A DNA stretch of 64,000 nucleotides from Armigeres subalbatus (lineage: Eukaryota > Arthropoda > Insecta > Diptera > Culicidae): positions 66,631,203-66,695,202 of the forward strand of contig NC_085139.1 in the NCBI RefSeq assembly GCF_024139115.2, given 5' to 3'. This document shows positions 11,049 to 20,313 of the stretch, one piece after another. The stretch's first letter is position 1. Every line of letters starts with the position of its first letter. The notes below the pieces were generated by a model. That model saw nothing but the letters and a program-made list of their open reading frames with translations, searched no databases and was not told where the DNA came from. The position numbers and the translations under genes are program-made.

Positions 11049-11384
11049 CAGGATTTTCGACTTTCAGTCACATGAAATTGTTGACCAACGTTTCGACCCG
11101 GAGGTTTGGATCTTCATCACTTCCAGGCTCACCAACAGCGAATTGTGGGCTTTGTGGCCGTGCGGCTAGCGACGTCAATCACCTAGACGCATGTGCCATG
11201 GAGTGTGGGTTCGAATCCCGCCCCGGTAGAGAGGAATCTTTTCGTGATCGAAAACTCCACTGGTCCACTGGGTGTTAAGTCCGTTGTTTCATGCTAGGTG
11301 TTAAGTGTTCAGTCTGTACGACCTCTGGTCGAAGACGGTGTTCCTGTTTTTTTATTTTCATGTGACTGAAAGCTGAGAATCCTG
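11049..11384. mobile_element. Fold-back MITE interrupted by a SINE
   Basis: The left end CAGGATTTTCGACTTTCAGT continues to CACATGAAA (11049-11077). Its inverted counterpart TTTCATGTGACTGAAAGC continues to AATCCTG (about 11356-11384). About 29 bp pair with three or four mismatches. A tRNA-derived SINE lies between the arms. Confidence 0.6.
11146..11350 (+). mobile_element. tRNA-derived SINE, copy 1
   Basis: The head has pol III promoter motifs: box A-like TGGCCGTGCGGCTAGCG near 11155 and box B GGTTCGAATCC at 11208-11218. The body (CTCCACTGG, TTCATGCTAGGTGTTAAGTG, TCAGTCTGTACGACCTCTGG) is shared with the copy at 12966 and the inverted fragment at 46043. It ends in a T-rich tail. It is not a functional tRNA, because no cloverleaf acceptor or anticodon arm is maintained. 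Confidence 0.75.
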
Positions 11385-12880
11385 ATTATTAGCAACAAAT
11401 AAAGTCAAAATTTATTTAAAACAAATCCTTAATTCACTACAAACCGTTATCAAGAAGCATCAAGAAGAAGAGAATATTTCATTACTGCATTTTTTCTAAC
11501 AACCTTTGCAAACAACACTCAATTAACCCATCCACCAACATCAAACGTAGCTCGTTCCTTATCCCGGGAAGCTAGCATCCTTGTTCGATAGTCAACTTCA
11601 ACCGCCGCAATGTGTTTTCACAGCAATATTACTTGATGTTGCTCCAATACAGGGCTTTTGGCAGTTGGTTCTGCGGGAATGCACCGGCCATGGTGACCAT
11701 CGACTTCCACCAAACTGAGCTTCCCATCACGTCAATTTTACTACATGTGGGTGAATGAACGATACGCAGGCAGGCGGCATACCCTGGTCTAGTGATTCCA
11801 CTAGCACGACAGAAAAAAAGGACAGCTCTTCGAGGGGGATGTTGATTTTACGCTTCGCAGTAATCGTCCGGCTTGTCCGTTCCGAAGCTCAAACCATGCT
11901 CCATGGGTCAGTGTCAATCAGCCCCGGTCGGCTCTCGAGTGTCCCGGAGCCCATGTGGGCCATTTTTACGACTGCCGCAAGTTAACTGCGCTAAATGGCT
12001 TGTGCTCAATTTGGGGGGCGCCAACTGGGTTCTGTTTGCTTTCATTCGGTCACCTCGCCCCGGTACGGCGTTAGTTCTGCCGAAGTCAAAGCCGGGGTCG
12101 TACGTGCGCCATCGACAGTCAATGGGCTTTAGCAGCGATAGGAAACGTTGCGGTAGTGGTTGGTGGTTTTTGCTGTGAATCCGAAATTTTAGATACTCCA
12201 CTCTATTCGAGTCCACACAATGGAACCCATTTGCTTGAATAAATATTGCGATGGATTTATTTCGCTCGTTTCTAGTTTGGTGTGGAAAGCACTCCGATTG
12301 GTACTGGATCCTAGATTGAAGTCATTCTTTTGCGCAGGAAAATTTGGCGTTCGTTCGTATTTTATATATGAAGAGGATTTAAAATTGATTGCTTGTTTCA
12401 AGTTGAAGAACAGGCACAACATATGAAATGCTCTCCTAACCCTAAACTGATAGTTGAGACTGCAAAACTGGGTGGCATCCTCCAAAATATCACAGTCCTC
12501 AATGTCTTTCAAGTAGTCCAAGTCCATAAGCAATTTTGCTCCATTGGATTTATTTATTCCACTACTATTGATAAGCTTTCAATTGAACTTGAAAAGATTT
12601 TGCTACAGTATTTCCAGTGCTATGAAGCAGCACACAGGTCCTAGGGATGTCAAATAAAAATCTTTTTAACCTTATGAGACGCTGACGCAAGCAATAGATT
12701 ATATAAATAAACTATTAGATAGGGTAAATCCGGGTGAGATGTTGCTTCGGTATAGATTCCGCAGAAATCTGGTAGAACAGAATTGATTTAATGGCCCAAA
12801 TGTATGTGAGAGGGTGTCTTTTGTAGCTAAAACAAAAACGTAGGTAGTAACTGCTCATTCGTATCAGCCAAAAAATTATT
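11385..12880. other. Unassigned DNA with a GC-richer block
   Basis: About 11860-12180 is richer in GC than its surroundings and has open frames of about 100 codons on both strands, none recognised. I cannot tell a decayed exon from a retroelement relic here. The rest is AT-rich with no visible structure. Confidence 0.4.
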
Positions 12881-12948
12881 ATTATTAAAATCTTTATTAA
12901 AGAGGTTTTTAGCCCAAGGCTAGTTCACCTCCGTCAAAAAAAAAAAAA
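12880..12948 (-). mobile_element. 3' tail of a LINE or SINE with (TAA)n end
   Basis: On the minus strand, GGAGGTGAACTAGCCTTGGG is followed by CTAAAAACCTC, TTTAATAAAG and then AATAATAATAAT. This looks like the polyadenylation region and TAA-repeat tail of a non-LTR element. Only the tail is present. Confidence 0.4.
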
Positions 12949-12965
12949 GTAATATGTCGGCACAG

Positions 12966-13195
12966 TGGACTTCGTGGCTGTGCGGTTAGCGACGTCAATC
13001 GTCTAGCTACATGTGCTAAGGAGTGTGGGTTCGATTCCCGCCCCGGTAAGGAGGAAACTTTTTGTGATCGAAAAATTCTCCACTGGTTCATTGGGTGTTA
13101 TGTGTCCTGTCCGTTGTCTCATGCTAGGTGTTGAGTGTTCAGTCTGCACGATCTTTGGTCAAAGACGACGGTGTTCCTGTCTTTATTATTTACGC
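12966..13195 (+). mobile_element. tRNA-derived SINE, copy 2
   Basis: Box A-like TGGCTGTGCGGTTAGCG near 12975 and box B GGTTCGATTCC at 13028-13038, followed by the same body as the copy at 11146 (CATGCTAGGTGTTGAGTG, AAGACGACGGTGTTCCTGTC). It follows an A-rich run of 13 bases. Confidence 0.75.
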
Positions 13196-13695
13196 CGCGG
13201 AGGCCGTAAAATTTGTAGCGCTATTTCCAACAACAAAAATTCTTAAGAATCCTCATGTTTATTTCATTATTTGAATTGAATCTTTAAAACTTTGTAGGTT
13301 ATGTTTGTAAGCAATTTACGTTTTGAGTAAAAAATATAGTAATGTGGCATCTATCCCTTACAATCTCTATATGGTATAGATGCCGCAAAAAACATGGTGA
13401 TACGCCGCACTACCTACTCAGGATTGCCATAAACTCCTCGCCGAGTGGAAAATGAGCAAGAGTCATAGTTGTTTTGAGGAGCAAATATTAGCATCAAAAC
13501 TCACAACAATGAGCATCATGAACAAGATCGGGTTGTGCGTCGCAGAACAAGAGCGAGTTTGTCGTTCATCGTTTTCTTGAAGTGCGTCATTCACTCACAC
13601 CTACTCTCAAAACAGTCTCTACGATTTCCATCATATACACAGTGCCACTCCGGAGGCTTAAGGACATAGTTGGAAGAGTAGGGGAGAATGGTCCA
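13196..13695. other. Unassigned DNA
   Basis: No ORF or repeat recognised. It precedes the 3' end of the minus-strand CR1-like element. Confidence 0.45.
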
Positions 13696-13859
13696 TAATT
13701 TATTTATTTGTGGTGTGCATCAACAGATTGTTCGTAATCCTAATGATGATTTAAAACTAGTATGGTCATTACAATAATAACTAATTAACAAAACAGTAAA
13801 AACACAACGAAAAATAAACTTGTCATGGGACTTAAATACACTTATCTAGCATATGCGCG

Positions 13860-14514
13860 TCAGCTACTACGACGAAAAACATTTACAAAACTACGGCGAA
13901 GCGCATCTCTTGTCAAGTGGTAGTCAAATACTGATGCCACCCTATTAAAAACTCTCTGTAGCCCGTTCAGTGCGTTGCCCAGACCATAGTTGGTGCGGCG
14001 AAGGGGAAGTCTCAACATTATGCTATTCCGCAATGGCCGATGTTGCAGAATGTCTGTACAGTCGATCCTTCCTTGTATAATGTCAGCGACGGTCAGTGCT
14101 CTGCTTAAGTCCCTACGGATACGCAACGGAAGAAGGTCGATCAGCTGGCAGCGATCCTCGTAACTAGGGAGGCGAAATGGATCTCTCCATGGTAGTTTGC
14201 GCAATGCAAAACGAACAAAGTGGCGTTGTATTGATTCGATGCGTTCCGATCCGTTGTTGTAGTAAGGACACCAGACCGCCGAGCAGTATTCCAACGTCGA
14301 CCGGACGAGAGAGCAGTAGAGTGCCTTCAAGCAATGTACGTCGGTGAAATTTTTCGCCACCCTGAATACAAAGCTAAGCTTTCTGGCCGCTTTATCGACG
14401 ACAAAGGATATGTGGTCGTGTCGAGAAGAGAATAACTAAACCGGATCGGCTCCTTCTTCGTGAAAAAGTAATTACCGAACATTTCGCCGGATTGACCACA
14501 AGTCGGTTCAGAGT
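13860..14514 (-). pseudogene. C-terminal domain of CR1-like reverse transcriptase
   Basis: The piece next to the insertion reads TLNRLVVNPAKCSVI. After a deletion and frame change the final 166 codons (14360-13860) read KALYCSLVRSTLEYCSAVWC and IQRHFVRFALRKL, the typical C-terminal region downstream of the palm in Jockey/CR1 elements. The stop is at 13860. Confidence 0.7.
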
Positions 14515-14523
14515 ACACCAGTT

Positions 14524-15765
14524 TTGGGGCAGCAGGGACAGCAGGGACAGCATGATGTCCAAGGGCTTGACGACCCCTCCCCAGCTGTCTGCGAGTCAGG
14601 GAGAACTGCCTAGGGCGTGGTGGGATTTAGCAGTGGGCTCTGCTAAAATCCCTCCCAAAAAACCACAAGTGCCCGTAAGCGGACTCTATCAAAGCGACTG
14701 TGTGCCGCTTCAAAAGCACAAGCCCAGGGAGGGAGTGCCAACCGGCATGTGGAGTGTCCCTACTTCGGTAGGGTAGTGCGTGAGCTGCTTAGGCAGGGAG
14801 TGAGTGATCTGTTTGTGCTGAGGCAGGAGTGTCATAGCGAGTCGCCGCCGCTATGGCAGCCTCGAAGCGCAGCAGAAGTCTGAGTATGGACTGCACATGC
14901 TAAGGTAAGAGTGTCGTAGCGTTGCTACCGCTATCGACACCTCGAGGCATGGCAGTGGAGTGTTAGAGTGAGTTGTGGAGTGTCCCTACTTCGCGAGGGT
15001 CGCGTCTGAGCTGCTTCGGCAGGGAGTGAGTGATCTGGTTGTGCTGAGGCAGGAGTGTCATAGCGCGTCACCGCTATTGTCACCTCGAAGCGCAGCAGAA
15101 GTCTGAGTATGGACTGCACATGCTGAGGTAGGAGTCGAGGGACCTATCGACACCTCGAGGCATGGCAGTGGAGTGTTAGAGTGAGCACCTGAAAAAGGGT
15201 CACATGGAGCGAATGGTCTTTGGAGAAGCTGCTTCGGCGGCAGGGTAGCAGTGGGTTGTACCCACACACCTACAGTTGTGCACATGTGGTGCATGGGGAG
15301 TGTCCCTGCTTCGGCAGGGTAGCGTGTGGTCTGCTTCGGCAGTGGTGTGATTGATCTGCTCGTGCTGAGGCAGGAGTGTCGTAGCGCAATATCTGTAGGC
15401 CCAGGCAGTTACCGCTATTGACACCTCGAGGCATGGCAGCGGAGCGTCCGGGAGAGCATCCAAGTAAGACTCAAATGGAGTGAATGGTGTGCGAGCACCC
15501 AAGTCAGTCTCGCGTGGGACGAGTGCCTGTGTGAGCGATAATGAGCGAGTACGCTTAGTACTGCCGTCCCCCAGAAGTATTACTGCGAGGTAGTTCCTGG
15601 GGAAACGATGGTGGAGCCCAAGGGAGTTTAGTCGGTATTACCGGTATGGTCGAGTCCGACACTCCAGTACACTTCCGTGTGGTAGTTTGGCAACTACAAT
15701 GCACGTGTACTGGGTTAGTGTGTAAATGCATTCTCCTTGTAAAAAAAAAAAAAAAAAAAAAAAAA
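14524..15765 (+). mobile_element. 1.24-kb non-autonomous retroelement with RTE-like 5' leader and poly(A) tail
   Basis: Flanked by a 9-bp duplication ACACCAGTT (14515-14523 and 15766-15774); removing it restores the CR1-like reading. The first about 210 bases match, in order, the 5' leader of the RTE element read on the minus strand from 53076: GGGGCAGCAGGGAC, ATGTCCAAGGGCTTGACGA, CCCTCCCCAG, TCTGCGAGT, GCCTAGG-GTGGTGGG, CAAAGCGACTGTGTGCCGCT, GCACAAGCCCA. The middle holds three diverged copies of a roughly 220-320-bp unit. The 3' end is unrelated to the RTE 3' end and finishes in about 26 A. No ORF exceeds about 95 codons. Confidence 0.8.
14752..15395 (+). repeat. Three diverged internal repeats in the non-autonomous retroelement
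   Basis: Units start with GGAGTGTCCCTACTTCGG or close variants at about 14752, 14976 and 15297. Each carries GAGCTGCTTCGGCAGGGAG, GTGAGTGATCTG and GTGCTGAGGCAGGAGTGTC. Spacing differs (about 220 and 320 bases), so units have gained or lost sequence. Confidence 0.7.
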
Positions 15766-15774
15766 ACACCAGTT

Positions 15775-16080
15775 GGCAAACACAGTGATTTGGTTTTGGA
15801 GGGATTGGCAATCGGCTATTGAGCAGATGCGAAGAAATATCTTCAGATCGTCCGCAAAGGATAGCCGTGGTCCATCGATTACATGGTGAGCATCGTTGAA
15901 GTGAAGCAGGAAAATTAAAGGCCCCAAGTGGCTGCCCTGCGGTATACCAGACGATGCGCGGAAACTATCTGAGCGACAATCGCCTAAAGCAACCACAAGC
16001 TGGCGTCCGGTCAGATGTGATCGAAACCGATCGAGAATATTTCCACCGACTCCAAGTCTGTCAAGCTTGGCGATTGCAAT
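15775..16080 (-). pseudogene. Reverse transcriptase palm segment (FADD) of CR1-like element
   Basis: Continues the frame of the preceding piece after one stop codon. It shows SSGIPQGSHLGPL and SFADDLKIF, the latter holding the two catalytic aspartates. It ends at FANWC where a poly(A)-tailed element has inserted, and the same reading resumes at about 14514 on the other side of the insertion. Confidence 0.75.
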
Positions 16081-18069
16081 TTAATGGTTCAGCTTATCGA
16101 ATGCTGCAGAAAGATCCGTGTAAATCACGTCCGTTTGAGTGCGTTCAATCATGCTATCCGTGACGTACGACGTTAGGCACAACAAGTTAGTAGTTGTTGA
16201 ACGACCAGCTGTAAAACCATGTTGGTCAGCGCAAAGATATTGTTTGCAGTGGGCATTCAGCGGGTCCATGACAACCAGTTCAAAAAGCTTCGCTATTGCA
16301 CTGAGCGATGTGATACCCCGATAATTGTTCACATCACGCTTGCTCCCCTTTTTGTAGACCGGAAACATATCTGCAGTCTTCCAGCACGATGGGAATGTGC
16401 CGCTGGATAGAGATAGTTGGAATAACAGGAGAAGGGGTTCCAGCAGACAGGTAATATTCTTTTTGAGAATCATCGATGGAACACCGTCAGGACCAGGCTT
16501 AGATGATGTCTTAAGCTTTGACATCGCTCTCGAGATGGCTTCGACATTCACCTCGATATCACCGAGCGATTGATTAGCTGATGGGACGTTGCTGGCAGCG
16601 GTGGTCACGACATCAACAGGTAGTTGTTCGTCTTCAAACACACTGGCGAATTTAGTTGAGAACAGGTTGCATTTACCTTGTTGGGTGCTTGCAGATTCAC
16701 TATTGAATACCATGGACGATGGAAATCCAGTCTTTTTGCGCTGTTCATTTACGTAGCTCCAAAAGGACTTTGGGTGAGATCTTAGTCGTCGTTGTATCCC
16801 TCTTTGGTAGCGTAGGAAATGATAACGACTGATCCGCTTATACTCGTTGTTGAGTCTAACATAGTGGAATTTGAGTAGCAACGTACGGTGTTTCGTGTTA
16901 TTTTTGAGTGCAGCTTTCTTGCACCTTTTCAGCGACCGGAGAGCATTCGTCATCCACGGGATACGAGAGTCTGGTCGAACGGACTTTTTTGGGACATGCC
17001 TGTCGATTATGTGCACCATGATGTGAGAAAAAGTTTCTGCAGCAGAATTAATGTCTACTGGATCAAGAATATGTTCCCAATTCATATTCGATAGCACTTC
17101 AGTAATACTGCGATGGTCCACCTTATGGAAATCGTACGACACCACGGCTGGGGGGTTGAAGAAATCACGCATAACATTATCTTCGACGGCAATCACTAGA
17201 GGGCGGTGATGAGCAACATCCTTAACTAAGGGTGCAGGAGCCAAACAGATGGAAGGTGCCGTGGTACGACCACATACGAAGCAGAGGTCCGGAGAGCGAT
17301 TATTCTCGTTAACCTCGCCATTGATTTGAGATAGCGTTGCGATACTGTAGTTATCCAGAAGTTTAACGGCACCTGCGTGGAACGTGGAGCTTTCAAGATC
17401 CGGACGGAAGAAGCCGCTGTGAATAGGAGTCCATGTAATGCTCGTAAGGTTGTAGTCGCCCAAAATCACAACCTCATCACAAGGCGCGGCCATATCTAAA
17501 GCACAAGATACAGATCGGCAGTGTGTGTCAATGAGATCCAAGTCGCGATTCCGATCCGGAGGGATGTACACAGCACAGAGGAATAGTTGCCTGTCACCAA
17601 GCTGAATAACTACCCATACTTGCTCAACGGTGTTCCAAGAATCGTCCTCAAGCATTTTTGCTTTCAAGCTGGAGTTAACTGCAACAAGTACGCCACCTCC
17701 GGTAGTTTTCCTGCTATTCTCCTTGTTGCGATCACAGCGAAAAACTTCGTAGCCGGCTCCAAAAACGTAGCTCGAAATAGTTCGAGAATCAAGACAGGTT
17801 TCAGTAAACACTATGACGTCGTAGTTCTGATCCAGAACAGCTAGTCTATATTCGTCCAGAAGGCCGTGAATTCCTCCAACGTTCTGGTAGTAGATGAATA
17901 TGTCGGACTGCATGTGGCGAGAAGCGGATGAGGCACTGCAAATCGGAACACTATCAGGCAGAGAAGAATTCATTAACTGAGAGTACTTGCCGACCTTAGT
18001 TCGGAAGACCCCATTTCCTGACCCAAGCACAGGACCGGGACGTCTGCTGGTCGCTGGCAGGAATAGCAC
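16081..18069 (-). pseudogene. AP endonuclease plus N-terminal reverse transcriptase of CR1-like element
   Basis: 662 codons. Residues about 55-290 are an APE-type endonuclease, with IYYQNVGGIHG at the start, FTETCLD (catalytic glutamate), GDYNL (catalytic Asp/Asn), and an RS-PDLCF segment later. Residues about 470-662 are reverse transcriptase fingers and palm: SKPGPDGVPS, PVYKKG, NNYRGI-SLS, DQHGFTAGRSTTTN and DLSAAFDKLNH. It nicks target DNA and would prime cDNA synthesis from the nick. The frame stops at a TAA immediately after the NH of the first catalytic block and then continues open in the same frame to about 15775, so one substitution explains the break. The chosen ATG may not be native, since the domain could begin further upstream. 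Confidence 0.75.
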
Positions 18070-18152
18070 GACTGAGTTGGGAGGATTAGGTGCTTCCTAA
18101 TAAATAATAATGCACCCGGAGGGCAAAATAGCCTCACTCATAAAATCACTAT

Positions 18153-18315
18153 AAGATCCATAAAGTACGTCACGCGAAAATTGGCGATTTTCAACCCCCC
18201 CTCCCCCCTTCGTCACACTTTTTGCATTAAAACTCTAAAATTTTTGTATGAGTCGTCACGCTGCTCGGAAACCCCCCTCCCCCCTAGGAGCGTGACGTAC
18301 TTTATGGATGGCCCC
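18153..18315. mobile_element. Palindromic MITE, GATCCATAAAGTACGTCACGC ends (copy 1)
   Basis: Inverted termini AGATCCATAAAGTACGTCAC and GTGACGTACTTTATGGATGG with C-run/C-run centres (CCCCCCTCCCCCC twice). The same family occurs at 46762-46922 and 57021-57183. There is no coding capacity. Confidence 0.65.
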
Positions 18316-18371
18316 TAATATAATCTGTTGTAGGAGATTTATGAACCATTACAATTCATAATTAGTTATCT

Positions 18372-18657
18372 ATTCTTCTTATTGGCATTACATCCCCACA
18401 CTGGGACAGAGCCGCCTCGCAGCTTAGTGTTCATTAAGCACTTCCACAGTTATTAACTGCGAGGTTTCCAAGCCAAGTTACCATTTTTGCATTCGTATAT
18501 CATGAGGCTAACACGATGATACTTTTATGGCCAGGGAAGTCGAGACAATTTCCAATCCGAAAATTGCCTAGACTGGGACCGGGAATCGAACCCAGCCACC
18601 CTCAGCATGGTCTTGCTTTGTAGCCGCGCGTCTTACCGCACGGCTAAGGAGAGCCCC
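18372..18657 (-). mobile_element. Feilai-like tRNA-derived SINE (minus strand)
   Basis: On the minus strand it begins GGGGCTCTCCTTAGCCGTGC (box A region) with box B GGTTCGATTCCCGG at about 18592-18579, then TTTTCGGATTGG, CATAAAAGTATCATCGTG, CCTCGCAGTTAATAAC, GTGTGGGGATGTAATGCC and an AAGAAG tail. It is nearly the same as the plus-strand copy at 41.5 kb. Feilai is the abundant Aedes SINE; the name is by recollection of its structure. Confidence 0.75.
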
Positions 18658-19049
18658 TGGAAAGTAAATCCATTCGCGATGAACAGGTTAGTAATTTGAA
18701 TATAGGACTTTGGTTCGACGCTATTCGTAGCATTCGAATGTTTGCGGGAGAGACGTGAAGGAGTGGCGCTGGAGACCCGTTGCCATCCAATACTCTGGTG
18801 ATTTCTCGTGGAAGTGCAGATGACTCGTGGACTATCAAAGCGAGTATCACTTCAACAATGTCCTACCTATTCCTCAATTGACCTGCATTCGGACACGGCC
18901 GGCGCTGGTATTGCTTATTTGTGGGTCACCAGTTTTAACATATTGAAGATGACGTTAGTCCCAAACTTAATCTATTGCTTCTCTGTATGATTACAGCTGA
19001 CCTGGCAATAACGGAGTAGCAACCGTGGGCGGTCAATCATGCTCATGCT

Positions 19050-19140
19050 CATGCTCTACTCATTCCTCACTTCGTACTTCTCACTTCTCACTCCCCAGTT
19101 CTCATTCGGCCTAATGACCATTCGGCCTAATGACCCAGCA
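19050..19140. repeat. Short copy of the composite repeat (CTCACTTCTCACT + TTCGGCCTAATGACC)
   Basis: CTCATTCCTCACTTCGTACT and CTCACTTCTCACTCCCCAG are followed directly by two TTCGGCCTAATGACC units. The same two unit types are joined at about 27.1, 29.2-29.4 and 41.0/43.2 kb. Confidence 0.6.
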
Positions 19141-19243
19141 TCGCGAAAACGGGCGAGGAATTATGTTGCTGGGTACCGTTCTTAAAGCCCTTTGCAAAGA
19201 ATCGTAACAAGTCATGGAAACAAATTTATCAACGGCTACTATT

Positions 19244-19441
19244 TTCTTCCTTTTACTTCCACTAATTAATTTTTAAGTTTCAAACACATACGCATTTCGT
19301 CCTCCACTTGAGGACTTCTTCAGTGTTTTTGTTATTTTTTGTCAATAACAAAAACACTGAAGAAGTCCTCTAGTGGAGGACAAAATATGTATCTGTTTGA
19401 TACTTAAAAATAAATTGGTGGAAGTTAAAGGAAGAAAATAG
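19244..19441. mobile_element. About 198-bp perfect-looking hairpin MITE
   Basis: The left arm TATTTTCTTCCTTTTACTTC ... CACTGAAGAAGTCCTC-type sequence is repeated inverted on the right with few mismatches, leaving a loop of only about 7 bases. Arms of about 95 bp contain TTTCGTCCTCCACTTGAGGA and its inverse. Such fold-backs are common mosquito MITEs. Confidence 0.7.
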
Positions 19442-19906
19442 TCGTTTAACCGTGTAACATTTCTCTAAAGACGCTCACAAATAATTAATCATAAATTTAT
19501 CAAACTTGTATACTTACTTGATACTTGATGGGCTATAGCTCGTCGATGAACCTACGACGAATGGAGTATTCTTCTCCACTGGACTCGATTCTGGCCCAAT
19601 CGCTTTCAATCGCCCTCAGGTCCTTTTCAACTACAAAAATCCATCCAAAAATCCACGCGGCCTCCCACGAAGCCTGCGGCCTCTTCCGGGTTCTCTACTA
19701 AATATTATCTTCACTTGACGTTCCTCCGGCATACGAACAAAGTGTCCAGCCCACAGTAATCTGCCGTGTTGTATAAGCTTATTAATATCCAGCCCTTTAT
19801 ACACCTGGTACAACTCGTAGTTCATACGACACCGCCAAATACCGAGTGTTGTCCGCAGCACCATACGCTCAAACACTTCGAAAGCTCTCCGATCAGCCTC
19901 CTTTAA

Positions 19907-20089
19907 GGTCACTCCTCCTCACGGAATCCAAGTTCGATACGGAAGCAACGCTCAACTGTAATTTTTATTATTTCAAGCATGCTGCGACGGAGCAAAACTA
20001 AAATGACAGTTCTGCGCCGCTTCAGTATCGAGTCGTGTGCCTCCAAAAATCGCGAGTACTTGTAAACTTGGTTTCCGTGAGGAGTGTCC
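19907..20089. mobile_element. TTAA MITE 1 (piggyBac-type target), GGTCACTCC ends
   Basis: Ends GGTCACTCC and GGAGTGTCC, flanked by TTAA at 19903-19906 and 20090-20093. The interior is a diverged relative of the neighbouring MITE at 20094-20313 (GATACGGAAGCAACGC, CATGCTGCGACGGAGCAAA). The empty target inside the RTE gene contains one TTAA, so insertion duplicated it. Confidence 0.75.
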
Positions 20090-20093
20090 TTAA

Positions 20094-20313
20094 GGTCACT
20101 CCTGATAGAATGCAAGTTTCAAAGTGCTCGCGTTTTCGGGGGCACACCACTCGATACGGAAGCAACGCATAATGGTCATTTTTATTTTTTCACGCATGCT
20201 GCGACGCAGCAAAGCTGAATCAACAAAAATGACAGTTGTCAGCCGCCACCATATCGAGTGGTGGCCCCCGAAAACGCGAGCACTTTGAAACTTGGATTCT
20301 GTCAGGAGTGACC
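20094..20313. mobile_element. TTAA MITE 2, GGTCACTCCTGA ends, long inverted arms
   Basis: Ends GGTCACTCCTGATAGAAT-type and its inverse ATTCTGTCAGGAGTGACC, with arms of about 45 bp through GCGAGCACTTTGAAACTTGG and CCCCCGAAAACG. Flanked by TTAA at 20090-20093 (shared with MITE 1) and 20314-20317. A 42-bp deletion remnant of the same family lies at 56974-57015. Confidence 0.8.

Larger units (their letters stand above)
13700..18070 (-). mobile_element. CR1-like (Jockey-superfamily) non-LTR retrotransposon, defective
   Basis: A minus-strand element with an AP endonuclease and reverse transcriptase in order from 18069 down to 13860. No ORF1 is visible upstream, so it is either 5' truncated or from a family without one. 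Its coding line is broken by a TAA codon at about 16081, an inserted retroelement at 14524-15765, a deletion of roughly 45 codons around 14410-14420, and a frame change. Clade assignment rests on the FADDLKIF active-site context and the endonuclease wording and is tentative between CR1, L2 and relatives. Confidence 0.7.

Noticed and set aside
11155..11220. tRNA gene
   Set aside because: Box A and box B are present but no complete cloverleaf, and the same head occurs with a SINE body in further copies (12966, and the Feilai-like ones at 18372 and 41509).
13860..14360. Independent protein-coding gene of 166 codons
   Set aside because: It is the C-terminal part of the CR1-like reverse transcriptase, continuous with the pieces at 14514 and 16080 once the insertion is recognised.
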